Source of the DNA: an uncultured Eubacteriales bacterium
GTDB taxonomy: Bacteria > Bacillota > Clostridia > Oscillospirales > Acutalibacteraceae
NCBI GenBank assembly: GCA_900317215.1
Contig: ONFW01000059.1
Coordinates: 1-18,728, forward strand
Direction of reading: 5' to 3'
DNA length: 18,728 bases
The notes beneath the pieces were generated by a model. It ran no database searches. It had not been told where the DNA came from and saw only the letters and a list, made by a program, of their open reading frames with translations. Every line of letters begins with the position of its first letter. Positions within the stretch are counted from its first letter, which is position 1. A program made the translations under genes and the position numbers. This document shows positions 7,237 through 14,587 of the stretch, piece by piece.

Positions 7237-9198
7237 TTGGAAAACAAGAAAACCATTCGCAATCTTCTGATATACCTTGGTATCCCCATCGTACTGATAA
7301 TCATTATAGCGCTTATCTTTACGCTGCAGCCCAAGGAGGAGTATCCTACCTCTGATATCATCTATATGTTCAAAAATCAGGAGGTAACGGAATACAACCT
7401 TGACTTCGGCACCGGAGATCTGCAGATGAAGCTTTCAAAGCCGTATAAGGGCAAGACCGAGATAAAGACCACGGTAGCGAGTATCTCTCTCTTTGTTGAT
7501 ACTATAGATGAATATGTGACAAAGTATAATGAGGATCATCCCGATGCCCCCATGCAGTATAACTGGAAGCAGGCGACGGATAATTCGTGGTGGCTCAGCT
7601 TCCTGCCGAATCTCATTCTTATAGCCCTGCTTGCGGTAGTATGGATCTTCTTCATGCGAAGACTGTCGGGCGGCCTTGGAGATGCAGGAAAGCAAATGGG
7701 CTTTGGCAAGGCAAAGATCAAGAATATGACGGATGAAAAGCGCAAGACCACCTTTGCCGATGTTGCAGGTGCCGATGAGGAAAAGGAGGAGCTGCGCGAG
7801 ATAGTTGAGTTCCTTAAGGATCCTAAAAAGTATAATGAGCTCGGTGCAAGGATACCCAAGGGTGTTCTCCTTGTGGGACCTCCCGGAACAGGTAAAACGC
7901 TTCTTGCAAGAGCTGTTGCAGGCGAGGCTGGCGTACCGTTCTTCTCTATCTCCGGTTCGGATTTCGTTGAGATGTTCGTAGGCGTCGGCGCATCCCGTGT
8001 AAGAGATCTTTTTGAGCAGGCAAAGAAAAACTCTCCCTGTATAATCTTCATAGACGAGATAGACGCAGTCGGACGTCAGAGAGGAGCCGGTCTCGGAGGC
8101 GGCCACGATGAGCGTGAGCAGACCCTGAACCAGCTTCTTGTAGAAATGGACGGCTTCGGCGCAAACGAGGGCGTTATCATGATCGCTGCGACCAACCGCC
8201 CCGATATACTTGACCCTGCACTCATGCGTCCGGGACGCTTTGACAGACAGGTGATCGTCGGCAGACCCGATATCAAGGGCAGAGAAGAAATACTCAAGGT
8301 ACACGCAAAGGGCAAGCCCCTTGCTCCCGATGTGGTGCTCAGGACGATAGCAAAGTCCACGGCAGGATTTACGGGCGCAGACCTTGAAAACCTTCTCAAC
8401 GAGGCTGCTCTCCTTGCGGCAAGAAAGGATCTCAAGGCTATCACAATGAAAGAGGTCGAGGAGGCTACCATAAAGGTGGTCGTCGGCACGGAGAAGAAGT
8501 CGAGAGTTATGTCCGATAAGGAAAAGAAGCTCACGGCATATCACGAGGCCGGGCATGCTGTAGCAACCTACTACTGTCCTACACAGGATCCCGTTCATCA
8601 GATATCCATAATCCCGAGAGGCATGGCAGGCGGCTTTACGATGTCTCTGCCTGCTGAGGATAAATCCTACCGCTCCCGCAAGGAAATGCTGGAGGAGATA
8701 GTTGTTCTTCTCGGAGGACGTGTTGCAGAGGCTATCATTCTCGGCGACATATCTACGGGCGCATCAAACGATATTGAGAGAGCTACAAACCTTGTGTTCT
8801 CTATGATAACCAAGTACGGCATGAGCGAAAAGCTTGGTCCGATAACCTACGGCTCATCAAACGGAGAGGTGTTCCTCGGCAAAGAGCTTGGTCACAATAA
8901 GACCTATTCCGAAGAAACTGCGGCTAAGATAGACGCCGAGATAAAGGAATATATCACCGACGGATACACAAAGACAGAAGAAATTCTCCGCGAGCATATC
9001 GGGGATCTTCATAAGGTCGCTCAGTTCCTGTTCGAGCATGAAAAGATGACAGGCGAGCAGTTTGCCCTTGCTATGGAGGGAAAGCCCATTCCTGTTGAGG
9101 ATGATGAGGACGACTCCTATGATGATGATATAGATGATATCAAGGAAAACGGCAGTGAAGAAGCCGACGAAAAGGACATCGGAGATAAAGACGACTGA
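7237..9198 (+). CDS. ftsH: ATP-dependent zinc metalloprotease FtsH
   Basis: FtsH is a membrane-anchored hexameric AAA protease that degrades misfolded membrane proteins and short-lived regulators. Two transmembrane helices (about 8-30 and 112-135) flank a small extracytoplasmic domain. The AAA module has Walker A GPPGTGKT (214-221), Walker B IIFIDEIDAVG and the second region of homology ATNRPDILDPALMRPGRFDRQV split over two helices. The protease domain has the zinc motif HEAGH (436-440), with D512 in GASNDIERAT as the expected third ligand. The start is TTG at 7237, ten bases after AAGGAG (7221-7226). The last 35 or so residues form a strongly acidic tail with several Asp/Glu runs. At 653 residues it is normal in length. 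It closes the run that began with rnj, since a terminator follows directly. Confidence 0.97.
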   Translation: MENKKTIRNLLIYLGIPIVLIIIIALIFTLQPKEEYPTSDIIYMFKNQEVTEYNLDFGTGDLQMKLSKPYKGKTEIKTTVASISLFVDTIDEYVTKYNEDHPDAPMQYNWKQATDNSWWLSFLPNLILIALLAVVWIFFMRRLSGGLGDAGKQMGFGKAKIKNMTDEKRKTTFADVAGADEEKEELREIVEFLKDPKKYNELGARIPKGVLLVGPPGTGKTLLARAVAGEAGVPFFSISGSDFVEMFVGVGASRVRDLFEQAKKNSPCIIFIDEIDAVGRQRGAGLGGGHDEREQTLNQLLVEMDGFGANEGVIMIAATNRPDILDPALMRPGRFDRQVIVGRPDIKGREEILKVHAKGKPLAPDVVLRTIAKSTAGFTGADLENLLNEAALLAARKDLKAITMKEVEEATIKVVVGTEKKSRVMSDKEKKLTAYHEAGHAVATYYCPTQDPVHQISIIPRGMAGGFTMSLPAEDKSYRSRKEMLEEIVVLLGGRVAEAIILGDISTGASNDIERATNLVFSMITKYGMSEKLGPITYGSSNGEVFLGKELGHNKTYSEETAAKIDAEIKEYITDGYTKTEEILREHIGDLHKVAQFLFEHEKMTGEQFALAMEGKPIPVEDDEDDSYDDDIDDIKENGSEEADEKDIGDKDD

Positions 9199-9203
9199 TA
9201 GCG

Positions 9204-9236
9204 ATAAGGAGTGCAGACGTTGCACTCCTTATTTTG
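9204..9236 (+). terminator. Rho-independent terminator after ftsH
   Basis: ATAAGGAGTGCA (9204-9215) and TGCACTCCTTAT (9221-9232) form a perfect 12-base-pair stem with the loop GACGT, followed by TTT. It starts five bases after the ftsH stop codon. The stem contains AAGGAG paired to CTCCTT. The T-run is modest (TTATTTTG), but the stem is strong. Confidence 0.85.
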
Positions 9237-9298
9237 AATGAAAAAGGCAGACAACGTTCATGAGCGTAAGTCTTGTTTGGAGAATGCGACATGAGCAT

Positions 9299-9304
9299 GA
9301 GGAG
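9299..9304 (+). promoter_or_regulatory. Ribosome-binding site fixing the uvrA start
   Basis: GAGGAG ends eight bases before the ATG at 9313. The in-frame GTG at 9304 overlaps the site itself and is therefore unlikely to be used. Confidence 0.8.
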
Positions 9305-9312
9305 TGCGGTAT

Positions 9313-12141
9313 ATGGCATTTAAAAGAATAAGGGTAAAGGGAGCAAGAGAGCATAATCTGAAAAACATAAGCGTGGATATACCGAGAGACGAGCTTGTTG
9401 TGATAACAGGGCTTTCAGGCTCGGGAAAATCCTCACTCGCCTTTGATACGCTCTATGCGGAGGGGCAGAGAAGATATGTTGAGTCTCTGTCGTCCTATGC
9501 GAGAATGTTTCTCGGGCAGATGGACAAGCCCGATGTGGACAGCATAGACGGGCTTTCTCCTGCGATCTCGATAGATCAGAAGACGACCTCTAAGAATCCC
9601 CGCTCTACAGTGGGAACAGTTACCGAGATATACGACTATCTCAGACTGATGTATGCAAGGATAGGCATACCGCATTGTCCTGTTTGCGGCAGGGAGATAA
9701 AGCAGCAGACCGTCGATCAGATAGTAGACAGGGTAATGGAGCTTGATGAAGGTACAAAGCTGCAGATACTTGCTCCGGTTGTACGTTCAAAAAAAGGAGA
9801 GCATCAGAAGGAGCTTGAGCAAGCGGCAAAAAGCGGCTTTGTAAGGGTGCGTGTGGACGGGATCATCTATGATCTCTCAGAGGAGATAAAGCCGGAGAAG
9901 AATAAAAAGCACAGCATAGAGATAATAGTGGACAGGCTCGTTGTCAGAGAAGAGATAAGGTCGAGGCTTGCAGATTCGATAGAGGTCGCTTCAAAGCTTT
10001 CTGGGGGGCTTGTTATCGCGGCGGTCAGCGGTGGGGAGGATATCCTTTTTTCTCAGAACTACGCCTGCCCCGACCACGGAATAAGCATTGACGAGCTTAG
10101 CCCAAGAATGTTCTCCTTCAATAACCCCTACGGTGCCTGTAAAAAATGCACGGGTCTGGGTGTATTCATGAAGATAGACATTGACCGCATCATTCCCGAC
10201 AGGACAAAGTCCGTCCGTCAGGGGGCGATAAAGGGCAGCGGCTGGGCCATGGAGGGCAGCACGATAGCCTCGATGTATTTTGAAGCGCTGTCAAAGCGCT
10301 ACGGCTTCTCTCTTGATACTCCGGTGGGTGAACTGCCCGAGGAGATAATTGACATACTGCTTTACGGAACAAAGGGCGAAAAAATAACGGTGTACAGAAG
10401 GAACGAATACGGCTCCGGAACATATCAGACCGAATTTGAGGGCATAGTCAATAACCTGGAACGCCGTTTCAGAGAGACACAGAGCTCATGGATAAAGGCG
10501 GAGATAGAGAGCTATATGTCTGCCGTTCCATGTGACGCCTGCAAGGGCAGGAGGCTGTCTCCCGAAACTCTTGCCGTGACCGTGGGCGGACTGAATATCA
10601 TGGAATACTGCGATATGTCTGTAGAGCAGGCGCTTGCCTTTTCAAGAGAATCCAGGCTGAACGACAGACAGAGGCTCATTGCAGGCGCAATAACCAAGGA
10701 AATAGACAGCAGGCTGAGTTTTCTGAACAGCGTGGGTCTTTCCTATCTCACGCTGTCACGCTCTGCGGGAACTCTCTCGGGCGGGGAGAGCCAGAGAATA
10801 AGGCTTGCTACTCAGATAGGCTCGGCGCTTTCGGGTGTGCTGTATATACTTGACGAGCCGAGCATAGGACTGCACCAGCGCGACAATGACAAGCTAATAG
10901 CCACTCTGAAGGAGCTGCGCGATCTGGGAAATACTGTGATAGTTGTGGAGCATGACGAGGATACGATGAAAGCGGCGGATCATATCATAGATATTGGTCC
11001 GGGCGCAGGAATTCACGGCGGAGAGCTTGTATGCTCGGGAAGTATTGAGGATATCAAAAAATGCGACCGTTCAATAACCGGACAGTACCTCAGCCGTAAA
11101 ATGACAATTCCCGTGCCGGAAAAGAGACGTCAGGGCAGCGGAAAAAGCCTCAGGATCCTCGGGGCCGCAAAGAATAATCTGAAGAATATAGATGTTGAGA
11201 TACCCCTTGGAAAATTCATCTGCGTAACGGGGGTATCCGGCTCGGGAAAATCATCTCTGATAAATGAGATACTCAGCAAAAGGCTCTCATCAGAGCTGAA
11301 CGGCGCAAGACCCGTACCCGTTGAGTGCAGAGATATTACGGGTATCGAATATCTTGATAAGGTGATAAATATAGATCAGTCTCCTATCGGAAGGACTCCC
11401 CGCTCAAATCCCGCTACTTATACGGGGGTATTCACTGATATAAGGGAGCTCTTTGCCCGCACCAATGAGGCAAAGATACATGGCTTCGGCTCCGGAAGGT
11501 TTTCGTTCAATGTAAAGGGCGGACGCTGCGAGGCGTGTCAGGGCGACGGCATAATAAAGATAGAGATGCATTTTCTGCCCGATGTATACGTTCCCTGTGA
11601 TGTTTGCGGAGGAAAGAGATATAACAGAGAAACTCTTGAGGTGAAATACAGGGGGAAATCTATCTATGATGTTCTTGAAATGACGGTAGAGGAGGGCTGT
11701 GAGTTCTTTGCAAACCATTCAAGGATATATAATAAGCTGAGAACTCTCTATGATGTGGGTCTTGGATATATAAAGATAGGTCAGCCATCCACAACGCTTT
11801 CCGGCGGCGAGGCACAAAGGATAAAGCTTGCTACAGAGCTTTCAAAGCGTTCAACAGGCAGGACGATATATATTCTTGACGAGCCGACGACCGGTCTGCA
11901 TATAGCAGATGTCCACAGGCTGATAGAGGTACTGCAGAAGTTCGCGGACAACGGAAACACCGTTGTCGTGATCGAGCATAATCTCGATCTCATAAAGACC
12001 GCAGACTATATCATCGACCTCGGTCCCGAGGGAGGAGACGGAGGCGGCACCGTGATAGCGACAGGCACTCCCGAGCAGATAGCGGAATGTGAAGGCTCCT
12101 ATACGGGACAGTACCTCCGCAGGCTGCTCAATGAAGAATGA
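9313..12141 (+). CDS. uvrA: UvrABC system protein A (excinuclease ATPase)
   Basis: UvrA is the damage-sensing ATPase of nucleotide excision repair; as a dimer it loads UvrB onto lesions. Two ABC ATPase modules are complete: Walker A GLSGSGKSS (K39) and GVSGSGKSS (K646), signatures LSGGESQRIRLA and LSGGEAQRIKLA, and Walker B LYILDEPSIGLH and IYILDEPTTGLH. Zinc modules are visible: C252-x2-H255 with C276-x2-C279 in the first, CDACKGRRL further on, and the C-terminal GRCEACQGDG ... CDVCGGKRYNRETL that is central to damage recognition. The 942 residues are typical. The first zinc module uses Cys-x2-His where many homologues have Cys-x2-Cys. No clear promoter or LexA-type GAAC-N4-GTTC box appears in the 75 bases after the ftsH terminator, though transcription presumably restarts there. 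Confidence 0.97.
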   Translation: MAFKRIRVKGAREHNLKNISVDIPRDELVVITGLSGSGKSSLAFDTLYAEGQRRYVESLSSYARMFLGQMDKPDVDSIDGLSPAISIDQKTTSKNPRSTVGTVTEIYDYLRLMYARIGIPHCPVCGREIKQQTVDQIVDRVMELDEGTKLQILAPVVRSKKGEHQKELEQAAKSGFVRVRVDGIIYDLSEEIKPEKNKKHSIEIIVDRLVVREEIRSRLADSIEVASKLSGGLVIAAVSGGEDILFSQNYACPDHGISIDELSPRMFSFNNPYGACKKCTGLGVFMKIDIDRIIPDRTKSVRQGAIKGSGWAMEGSTIASMYFEALSKRYGFSLDTPVGELPEEIIDILLYGTKGEKITVYRRNEYGSGTYQTEFEGIVNNLERRFRETQSSWIKAEIESYMSAVPCDACKGRRLSPETLAVTVGGLNIMEYCDMSVEQALAFSRESRLNDRQRLIAGAITKEIDSRLSFLNSVGLSYLTLSRSAGTLSGGESQRIRLATQIGSALSGVLYILDEPSIGLHQRDNDKLIATLKELRDLGNTVIVVEHDEDTMKAADHIIDIGPGAGIHGGELVCSGSIEDIKKCDRSITGQYLSRKMTIPVPEKRRQGSGKSLRILGAAKNNLKNIDVEIPLGKFICVTGVSGSGKSSLINEILSKRLSSELNGARPVPVECRDITGIEYLDKVINIDQSPIGRTPRSNPATYTGVFTDIRELFARTNEAKIHGFGSGRFSFNVKGGRCEACQGDGIIKIEMHFLPDVYVPCDVCGGKRYNRETLEVKYRGKSIYDVLEMTVEEGCEFFANHSRIYNKLRTLYDVGLGYIKIGQPSTTLSGGEAQRIKLATELSKRSTGRTIYILDEPTTGLHIADVHRLIEVLQKFADNGNTVVVIEHNLDLIKTADYIIDLGPEGGDGGGTVIATGTPEQIAECEGSYTGQYLRRLLNEE

Positions 12142-12191
12142 TCCTGAGGCAGAGAGAAATAACCGCAGTAAGGTGAGGGCGTGGTGAAAAA

Positions 12192-13115
12192 ATGTTCGGC
12201 TATCTCAGACCCGTCAGGGAGGAGCTTAAGGTAAGAGAATATGAGCTTTATAAAAGCGTATACTGCGGCTTGTGCAGAAGGCTGGGCAGGGATTACGGGA
12301 TAATTACCCGATTTACACTGAGCTATGACTGTACTGTTCTGGCAATGCTTGCTGCTTCTCTCAGAGAGGAGAACTCCTGCGTGAAAAGAGGCAGATGCAG
12401 GTTCAATCCGATGAAGAAATGTATGTTCTGCGCTACTGACGGAGAAGCAATGCACCTTGCAGGGGGAGTGTCGGTCATTATGGCTTATTACAAGCTCTCG
12501 GACACGATCACGGATTCGGGCTTTTTCAAGCGCCTTGCCGCACGGCTGCTGAGGGTGTTTCTGAGTGGCGGCTTCAGAAGGGCGAGGAAAGCCTATCCCG
12601 ATATCGAGGCAGCAGCAGGAAAGATGATCGAGTCACAGCAGCTTGCCGAAAGAAAAGGCAGCGGTATAGATGAATCTGCTGACCCTACCGCAAAAATGCT
12701 CTCCTTTCTGTGCGAAAGGCTCTCGGACGATGAGATGACCCGACGTGTGCTCTCACGCTTCGGATACTGCCTTGGAAGGTGGATATATCTTATTGATGCT
12801 GCTGATGATCTTGAAAAGGACATAAAACACCGCTGCTTCAATCCTTTTATCAGCGTTACGGAAGCCGACAGCGCGGAAACTGCTGTTTTCTGCAACGAAA
12901 CGCTGAATATGACGGCTTCTCAGCTTATTATGGCTTATGAGCTTCTGCAGCCTGTTTCATACAGGGAGATACTTGACAATATAGTGTATCATGGCTTATC
13001 ATTTCAGCAAAAACATTGTATTTTTGAGAAAAAGAGAAAAAAGGGAAGGAAAATGAAGGACAGGAAAAAGAAGGATTATTACACATTCCTGTCTCGCGGA
13101 GATGAAGATATCTGA
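12192..13115 (+). CDS. DUF5685 family protein, unknown function
   Basis: I recognise this as the DUF5685 type common in Clostridia (opening MFGYLRP, then YCGLCRRLG); its function is not known. The 307 residues look mostly alpha-helical and cytosolic. Cysteines cluster in the N-terminal third (C25, C28, C47, C63, C69, C77, C80; two CxxC pairs), suggesting metal binding. A later helix carries D202-x2-D205-D206-x3-D210 followed by NPF, reminiscent of the Asp-rich motifs of all-alpha prenyl-diphosphate synthases, but the similarity may be superficial. The C-terminus is very basic (KKRKKGRKMKDRKKKD). The ATG at 12192 follows GTGGTG by a few bases. It lies 50 bases after uvrA with no terminator between, and 30 bases before the J-domain gene, so co-expression with the two following genes is likely. 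Confidence 0.8.
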   Translation: MFGYLRPVREELKVREYELYKSVYCGLCRRLGRDYGIITRFTLSYDCTVLAMLAASLREENSCVKRGRCRFNPMKKCMFCATDGEAMHLAGGVSVIMAYYKLSDTITDSGFFKRLAARLLRVFLSGGFRRARKAYPDIEAAAGKMIESQQLAERKGSGIDESADPTAKMLSFLCERLSDDEMTRRVLSRFGYCLGRWIYLIDAADDLEKDIKHRCFNPFISVTEADSAETAVFCNETLNMTASQLIMAYELLQPVSYREILDNIVYHGLSFQQKHCIFEKKRKKGRKMKDRKKKDYYTFLSRGDEDI

Positions 13116-13145
13116 AATGACAGAGAAATGAAAGGAAAGAATAAC

Positions 13146-13784
13146 ATGAAGGATCCTTATCAGGTGCTGGGAGTTTCCCGTTCGGCAACGGACGAGGAAA
13201 TAAAGAAAGCATACAGAGAGCTTGCAAAAAAATATCATCCTGATAAATATGCCGATAATCCGCTTGCGGACGTTGCCTCCGAAAAAATGAAGGAGATCAA
13301 CGAGGCGTATCGCATGGTTACCGAGGAAAGAAAAAGAGGCGGAGCCTCCCGCAGCAGCTCATATGGCAGCTATAACGATTCCTACTCCTCGGGATATTCC
13401 TCAGCCTCCTCCGGCAGTGCTTCGTACGGAGGGAGGAGCAGGTATGAGGAGATCAGGGTAATGATAAACAGCGGAAATTTCGGCGCTGCCGAGACTGCCC
13501 TCACAAGTATTCCCTCGGACGAAAGAAATGCCGAGTGGTACTACCTTATGGGCGTTGTGTATTATCAGAAGGGCTTTTTGTCAGACGCCTACAACTATTT
13601 TCAGACAGCGTGCAGAATGGATCCGGACAATGCTGAGTATCAGTCTATGTACAGAAGGATACAGCAGCAGCGCACAGGAAATCAGGGCGGCTATAATTCT
13701 CAGGGCTCAGCCCCTGCCTGTGACTGCTGTGATATATGTACCTGCCTTTTATGCACAGACTGCCTCTGCAACAGCTGCCGCTGA
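13146..13784 (+). CDS. Small J-domain (DnaJ-like) protein with TPR region and Cys-rich tail
   Basis: The N-terminal 65 or so residues are a complete J domain with the HPD motif at 31-33, the element that stimulates Hsp70 (DnaK) ATPase. A Ser/Gly/Tyr-rich linker (about 72-100) follows, then a TPR-like helical pair (about 103-170: NSGNFGAAETALTSIP, AEWYYLMGVVYYQKGFLSDAYNYF). The last 21 residues contain nine cysteines (CDCCDIC, CLLC, CLCNSC). There is no G/F region, canonical CxxCxGxG zinc finger or substrate-binding domain, so this is a specialised type III co-chaperone rather than DnaJ itself. The start at 13146 is set by AAAGGAAAG at 13131-13139; an in-frame ATG at 13128 overlaps that site. 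It is flanked tightly by the DUF5685 gene and the membrane-protein gene. The client is unknown. Confidence 0.85.
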   Translation: MKDPYQVLGVSRSATDEEIKKAYRELAKKYHPDKYADNPLADVASEKMKEINEAYRMVTEERKRGGASRSSSYGSYNDSYSSGYSSASSGSASYGGRSRYEEIRVMINSGNFGAAETALTSIPSDERNAEWYYLMGVVYYQKGFLSDAYNYFQTACRMDPDNAEYQSMYRRIQQQRTGNQGGYNSQGSAPACDCCDICTCLLCTDCLCNSCR

Positions 13785-13795
13785 CGGTGAAGAAA

Positions 13796-14335
13796 ATGAA
13801 AAAAACTCAGTCGATAGCTATAGGCGGTCTTCTGACGGCGTTTGCCGTTGTGGTCATGATGATATCAAACCTCATGCCCTCGGGAATGTATACCTTCCCT
13901 GCGGTGTCGGGCGTTATAGTATATACGGCAGCGATCACGTCAGGACGTTCATATTCTTGGCTGGCCTATATTGCCGTTTCAATACTGTCCCTTTTTTTGT
14001 GCGCCGATAAGCAGGCGCCCCTGTGCTTTATTCTGTTTTTCGGGTATTATCCGCTGCTTAAAGAGCTGATAGAAAGGATCAGGCTGAAGGCAGCGGCTTT
14101 TCTGATAAAGCTGCTTGTTTTCAATGCTGCGGGTTCAGTGATATGGCTGCTGCTGACATTTGTTTTCTCTGTGCCTGCGGAGGAATTTTCTGTTTTTGGG
14201 GTAGATCTGCCTGCTGTGATAATCGTTATACTGAATATCGCATTTTTGTTATATGATCTTGCACTGGGAATGTTCTTTGTAAGATATAAAGAAAAAATTT
14301 ACAAGCTTGTAACAAAGTTGAACAAAAAGTATTAG
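13796..14335 (+). CDS. Six-helix integral membrane protein, ECF-transporter S-component-like
   Basis: The 179 residues form about six hydrophobic helices (about 6-26, 33-50, 52-70, 74-90, 98-124, 137-162) with a basic C-terminus (RYKEKIYKLVTKLNKKY). The size, the start (MKKTQSIAIGGLLTAFAVV) and the helix pattern resemble substrate-binding S components of energy-coupling-factor vitamin transporters, but I see no substrate-specific motif and no EcfA or EcfT gene nearby. It belongs to a clostridial family usually left as hypothetical membrane protein. The ATG at 13796 follows GGTGA (13786-13790) by five bases and lies 11 bases after the J-domain stop codon. An upstream ATG at 13736 in the same frame falls inside the J-domain gene and lacks a ribosome-binding site. 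Confidence 0.7.
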   Translation: MKKTQSIAIGGLLTAFAVVVMMISNLMPSGMYTFPAVSGVIVYTAAITSGRSYSWLAYIAVSILSLFLCADKQAPLCFILFFGYYPLLKELIERIRLKAAAFLIKLLVFNAAGSVIWLLLTFVFSVPAEEFSVFGVDLPAVIIVILNIAFLLYDLALGMFFVRYKEKIYKLVTKLNKKY

Positions 14336-14482
14336 TATTTTATGTACAGGAGCTTCATCAATAATTCCTGAAAACAAACAAATTTGACTGTTTTTTAAGC
14401 AAAACCCTCATAAATTGATGAAATAATTGTAATAATTGTTACCATGTCATAAATGTATATGTCAATTTAGACATAATGCCGA

Positions 14483-14511
14483 TTGATTAAAGGGCTCATT
14501 TAAGATATAAT
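14483..14511 (+). promoter_or_regulatory. Sigma-A-type promoter for the secreted lysozyme gene
   Basis: TTGATT (14483-14488) and a perfect TATAAT (14506-14511) are separated by 17 bases. Transcription should begin near 14518, which excludes the ATG at 14513 as the start of the following gene and gives a leader of about 70 bases. Upstream, 14444-14474 carries two ATGTCA copies and a GACAT inverted partner that could be an operator. Confidence 0.75.
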
Positions 14512-14522
14512 AATGATGATCT

Positions 14523-14548
14523 GCCGATTTAGCAGAGGCTTTTTCGGT
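14523..14548 (+). promoter_or_regulatory. Hairpin at the start of the lysozyme leader RNA
   Basis: CCGA-TTT-AGC (14524-14533), loop AGAG, and GCT-TTT-TCGG (14538-14547) fold into a symmetric hairpin with a 3x3 U-U internal loop. An outer G-U pair is possible. It would sit within about five bases of the predicted transcript 5' end, where it might protect the message from 5'-3' decay by RNase J. It is too small to match a known riboswitch. Confidence 0.35.
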
Positions 14549-14587
14549 AACAATACTGTAATTGTTTGTAATAAAAAGAAAGGTCGT

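Noticed and set aside
7435..8598. Long antisense open frame (387 codons) opposite ftsH
   Set aside because: It lies entirely within a highly conserved gene, has no ribosome-binding site, and its Leu/Ser/Cys/Tyr-rich product resembles no family; codon bias of ftsH explains the absence of stops.
9237..9312. LexA/SOS box before uvrA
   Set aside because: No GAAC-N4-GTTC or close variant is present; GTTCATGAGC at 9256-9265 lacks the required symmetry.
13528..14010. 160-codon + strand frame bridging the J-domain and membrane-protein genes
   Set aside because: It is out of frame with both recognisable genes, starts inside the J-domain gene without a ribosome-binding site, and has no coherent domain.
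14371..14394. AAAACA ... TGTTTT followed by T residues as a terminator for the membrane-protein gene
   Set aside because: The stem is only A/T pairs apart from one G-C, with a 12-base loop, too weak to call; a CAGGA/TCCTG pair just upstream is also short.
14336..14587. Possible c-di-AMP (ydaO) or c-di-GMP riboswitch before the cell-wall hydrolase gene
   Set aside because: Such riboswitches often precede wall hydrolases and gdpP is nearby, but the promoter leaves only about 70 bases of leader and none of the conserved cores are present.
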